This document shows, piece after piece, positions 16,350-18,829 of a DNA stretch of 18,829 nt (its first letter is position 1; each line of letters opens with the position of its first letter). The stretch spans positions 1 through 18,829 of the forward strand of contig CAYIJI010000018.1 in the NCBI GenBank assembly GCA_964363695.1, given 5' to 3'. Source of the DNA: JAMCZZ01 sp964363695. Its GTDB lineage: Bacteria; Patescibacteriota; UBA1384; XYA2-FULL-43-10; 1-14-0-10-43-13. The position numbers and the translations under genes were made by a program. Under the pieces are notes generated by a model. It saw only the letters and a list, made by a program, of their open reading frames with translations, did not search any database and had not been told where the DNA came from.

Positions 16350-17917
16350 TTACGATGTGTGCTCGCTTTTTTCTTGAGCGCTTTTAGAAGAAAAGTCGGT
16401 CAAGTGCCCGATCACCTTGCCGGCTGCCCTGAATAAGAACTTAATATCGGTCCAACTTCTGATCGAGAGGATCTTCCTGATAATAAATTTGGGGGTAATG
16501 AAAGACTTATACAGGCCTTGAGTTAGCTCTTTAATGTCAGCTTCGCTTAGAGGCGATTTCATTACAGCCATTCTCTGGTCGAACTCATCCCAATCCTCAG
16601 TCAAGAGCCAGCCGTTTTCTTTGCATTCTTTATATAATGGGGTGCCGGGATAAGGGATGACGATTGTAGCTTGAAGAGTATCTACATAACCTTTATTGAA
16701 TAATTTTTTAGATAATTCAATTGTTCTTTCTGCGTCTTCCTTAGTCTCCCACGGATAACCCATCATAGTAGTGATGTGAGGCTCAAGACCGCCTTTTTTA
16801 GCCATCTTTACGCCCGCTTCGATCTCTTCTACTTTTAAGTTTTTGTTAATACGATCAAGAGTTTTTTGGTTAGCAGATTCTAGGCCGTAGAGAATAAAGC
16901 GAAAACCAGCTTTACCCATAAGGTTATATTCTTCCTGATTAAGCGCTTTTAATCTCATATTACAGTCGATTTTAATTTTTTTGTTATATCCGCGCTCAAT
17001 CATGCCCTCACAAAATTCTTTTAACCAAGGCCCGATTGGAAACGTTCCCGAATCATCCATTATTTCCTTGACTTTGTATTTTTCTATTAATATCCCGATT
17101 TCGTCGAGCATTCTTTTAGCGGTGTGCTTTCTATAGTCTTTCCCTGGATAAATGGTCGTCCAAGAACAAAAGGCGCATTTTCCCCACCAGCAATCCCGTG
17201 CTGCATAAGTGTAGGTTCCGGGAGTTCTTTTGTAGTTGCCGTTTTTATAGGCGTAAAGATGCCATTTAGTTAGGTCCCGGTCGATCATCGGCAAGTCGTC
17301 AATGTCATGATCCAGAACAAAATGACCGGTATTTGCAATTTCTGTTATCTGTTTACTGTTATCTGTATTCTGCTTGCGATACCAAATTCCCGGCTCAAAT
17401 GCTTCTTTATGGTTGATATGATTTGCAATATTTAAAGCCAAAAAATCGTAATCTCCGCCGGTTGCGATGAAATCAACAAGAGAATTTTTCATCGATTCTT
17501 CGGGCATAGCCGTAACATGGTCGCCGATTAGAACGATTTTTACTTCTGGGAGCTCCTCTTTCAATACCTCGATTAACTTCCAATGGCGCCGTATTACCGG
17601 CGTTTTGCTTTCAAATACGATTAGATTAGGATTAAATTTCTTGATTCTTTCCAGCCATTCTTCTTGCGATAATTCTTCAGCAATGGCGTCGTCCCACATC
17701 ACATTGTAGCCTTGGTCTTGCAACAAAGTAGCAGCATAAGAAGGAACCATTGGATAAATGTAAGTTGGGTTATTAAACCACTGGAATTGGCGGTTTTGAG
17801 TGAGACAAGGAGTGCCCTTCTCGTTTGGCATGGGTGGGTAGGAGATCGCTATTTTATAGTTCTTTTCTTTCCTTTTTGTTCCGGAGTCGGTTTTTTAAGA
17901 TGTTTTAGTTCAGGCAT
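16350..17917 (-). CDS. B12-binding-type radical SAM protein, frameshifted near the start
   Basis: The protein has an N-terminal Rossmann-like cobalamin-binding domain (IVLIGDHVTAMPE near residues 99-111 of the long frame, without the DxHxxG lower-ligand motif) and a radical SAM barrel with the cluster cysteines in C-WWGK-CAFC, spaced CX4CX2C rather than CX3CX2C. The uninterrupted frame begins at ATG 17831 (493 aa) and lacks the first beta strand. The true start is probably ATG 17917 after AAAGGAG, giving MPELKHLKKPTPEQKGKK and then RTIK, where a TAG (17851-17849) follows a run of four A. One more A there would join it to IAISYPPMPNEKG and give 522 aa. Relatives methylate or rearrange lipids, cofactors or peptides; the substrate here is unknown. 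Residues 153-165 are coded by a heptamer repeat. Confidence 0.85.
17342..17372. repeat. Heptamer tandem repeat inside the radical SAM gene
   Basis: Four seven-base units (CTGTTAT, CTGTTTA, CTGTTAT, CTGTATT) plus a partial CTG encode KQNTDNSKQITE, a hydrophilic insertion between the cobalamin and radical SAM domains. The frame remains open. Confidence 0.75.
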
Positions 17918-17953
17918 TTGCTCCTTTAGAAGATCATTTAGTAACTGCTCATG

Positions 17954-18010
17954 GCTGTCATTTCGACTCCTCAGCTTTGTCTGAGGGTGGAGAAATCTTA
18001 CAAATAGATT
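17954..18010 (-). repeat. REP-like palindromic repeat, right inverted copy
   Basis: This is the reverse complement of 1-57 with two differences. Its TGACA end points toward the radical SAM gene and lies about 30 bases before that gene's ribosome site. Confidence 0.8.
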
Positions 18011-18025
18011 GAATTACTATCAGAA

Positions 18026-18053
18026 GATCCCTCCACTTCGGTCGGGATGACAA
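18026..18053 (+). repeat. Second REP-like unit, ending in GTCGGGATGACA
   Basis: GATCCCTCCACTTCGGTC folds back on GGGAT and ends in GGGATGACA, resembling the end of the 1-57 repeat (GAAATGACA). Its TGACA end stands about 31 bases before the -35 box of promoter B, matching the layout at the left end. Confidence 0.65.
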
Positions 18054-18084
18054 CAGGGGCAGTGAGCAGTTACGCTCGTTATTA

Positions 18085-18113
18085 TTTACAAAATTGTTTT
18101 TTCGTGCTATAAA
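18085..18113 (+). promoter_or_regulatory. Sigma-70-type promoter of the right leader gene
   Basis: TTTACA (18085-18090), a 17-base spacer and TATAAA (18108-18113) with TG one base upstream. The core TTCGTGCTATAAAC is shared with the promoter at 86-114. Transcription should start near 18120. Confidence 0.82.
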
Positions 18114-18119
18114 CAAACA

Positions 18120-18233
18120 GACCGCTAGCCTTGCCTGATTATATCAGATGAGCTAACAGTTGCACCCAAACTGGTATCTTTTCAAAGATACCAGAAACAA
18201 TATATCCCGACAAGGGATCAAGGAGGTAGGGAA
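18120..18233 (+). promoter_or_regulatory. Structured 5' leader RNA, copy B
   Basis: This aligns from end to end with the leader at 121-233. Stem I pairs 18130-18139 with 18143-18152. Stem II is a perfect match of 18171-18181 with 18184-18194. Stem III pairs AUCCC 18204-18208 with GGGAU 18214-18218 around GACAA. Substitutions relative to copy A mostly keep pairing: the closing pair of stem II changes from C-G to U-A, and G-U becomes G-C in stem I. The blocks CTAACAGTTGCACCC and TATATCCCGACAAGGGA are identical. AGGAGG (18221-18226) lies 7 bases before the TTG start. Confidence 0.65.
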
Positions 18234-18829
18234 TTGAAAGTTCAATATCTGATTAACATTGTTGCACTAATGCGGCTTGAGCCGCATTTGGCCGGAGTTC
18301 CGGAATGTTTTTTCCGCCGGCCAACCGACCTGATTGATGATGCTTTTGTGGCCGGCTATAACGGAGTTCAGGCCATTCCAATCCGAGGCCTCACCGGCAA
18401 CGAGTTTGGAATTAAGCTTTTCGAAAGAGCATGGAATCCGGTCGACTCTCTCTGGCAGGCTATTCGTCACCAACCAGGTGCTTCGGGTATGCCCAGCAAG
18501 ATACAGGATTGGGTGGTATCACCCAGCATTAAAGAGTGCTATGCTATCCGCGAAACGCTTTTGCGGAGATACATTCGGGAGATCCATCATGATCTTTTCG
18601 CTGCAAACCAGTTGATTGAGGTTAGTCCGCGACTGAATGCAACTCCATCCAAAATCAGCCGACATTGTGAAGAATGTGGAGCCAGACTGGTGCTTGATAC
18701 TAGCCATCTTCGTGAGCAGCCTTCCCTTCTCGGCTCAAAGGAGCAAGAGTGGTTCGATACTATCAACATACTTTCACCTTACATCGACGTGATCCACGTA
18801 AACCCGGGCAACGACGCAGAGGAGATGCA
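18234..18829 (+). CDS. TIM-barrel (xylose isomerase/AP endonuclease 2-like) protein, 3' partial
   Basis: An open frame starts at TTG 18234, 7 bases after AGGAGG, and runs off the window after 198 codons without a stop. The start is chosen from the ribosome site; ATG 18270 is the next candidate. The pattern of strands and motifs resembles the xylose isomerase-like TIM-barrel family: GYNGVQAIPI (41-50), ISPRLN-type strand end at about 128-135, LVLDTSH (152-158, with D155 and H158 as possible metal ligands) and YIDVIHVNPGN (183-193, H188). Members are sugar isomerases, epimerases or endonuclease IV; which applies cannot be told. HCEECGA contains a CxxC. The gene is richer in G+C than the minus-strand cluster (31 of 60 in 18361-18420) and shares its promoter and leader with the gene at 234-1094. 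Confidence 0.75.
   Translation, partial: MKVQYLINIVALMRLEPHLAGVPECFFRRPTDLIDDAFVAGYNGVQAIPIRGLTGNEFGIKLFERAWNPVDSLWQAIRHQPGASGMPSKIQDWVVSPSIKECYAIRETLLRRYIREIHHDLFAANQLIEVSPRLNATPSKISRHCEECGARLVLDTSHLREQPSLLGSKEQEWFDTINILSPYIDVIHVNPGNDAEEM

Larger units (their letters stand above)
17941..18073. repeat. 11-bp inverted repeat bracketing the REP-like elements
   Basis: GTAACTGCTCA (17941-17951) and TGAGCAGTTAC (18063-18073) are exact reverse complements. They enclose the two REP-like units between the divergent radical SAM gene and leader B. The right arm belongs to the conserved block before promoter B; a related GAGTGGTTACGCTC precedes promoter A. Confidence 0.7.

Noticed and set aside
18267..18769. 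Minus-strand frames at the right end
   Set aside because: They are opposite the open TIM-barrel frame that starts at 18234 with a promoter, leader and SD, and they show no domain features.

Overview
The window looks like part of a Candidate Phyla Radiation (Patescibacteria, Parcubacteria-like) genome. The grounds are an AT-rich minus-strand gene cluster, tight gene overlaps, short interspersed repeats that encode in-frame peptides such as LPAGRQG, and REP-like hairpins ending in TGACA. No rRNA or universal marker gene is present, so the assignment is an inference. TGA, TAA and TAG all appear as natural stops, so the standard bacterial code fits.

Layout. 1-1173: a REP-like repeat, a strong promoter, a structured leader RNA, an unrecognised plus-strand gene and its terminator. 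1191-3365, minus strand: a SAM-I riboswitch with terminator, then a broken LAGLIDADG homing endonuclease gene, then metK, which carries a one-base frameshift. 3425-4093: an MntA/HepT-type nucleotidyltransferase/HEPN toxin-antitoxin pair with its own promoter and almost no 5' leader. 4116-16136, minus strand: a long, tightly packed cluster for surface polysaccharide or glycoprotein sugars. It holds a YdjM-like membrane protein, three GT2 and one GT4 glycosyltransferases, a methyltransferase, two large multi-membrane-span GT-C/YfhO-like proteins, a small membrane protein and a membrane-anchored extracytoplasmic protein. 16350-17917: a B12-binding-type radical SAM gene, frameshifted near its start. 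17941-18829: REP-like repeats, a second copy of the promoter plus leader RNA, and the start of a TIM-barrel (xylose isomerase/AP endonuclease 2-like) gene that runs off the window.

How the parts work together. Soluble glycosyltransferases and the methyltransferase would build and modify a glycan on a lipid or nucleotide carrier. The multi-span GT-C-like proteins would act at the outer face of the membrane. metK supplies S-adenosylmethionine, used by the methyltransferase and the radical SAM enzyme, and is feedback-controlled by the riboswitch.

Most unusual points: (1) the same promoter plus about 105-nt three-hairpin leader drives two unrelated plus-strand genes 18 kb apart; (2) a homing endonuclease gene sits between a SAM-I riboswitch/terminator and the metK it controls; (3) four genes are interrupted by small lesions (a 7-bp tandem duplication, one extra base, one missing base, one in-frame amber codon); (4) heptamer-based tandem repeats lie inside coding sequences and form a folded 90-bp array between genes.
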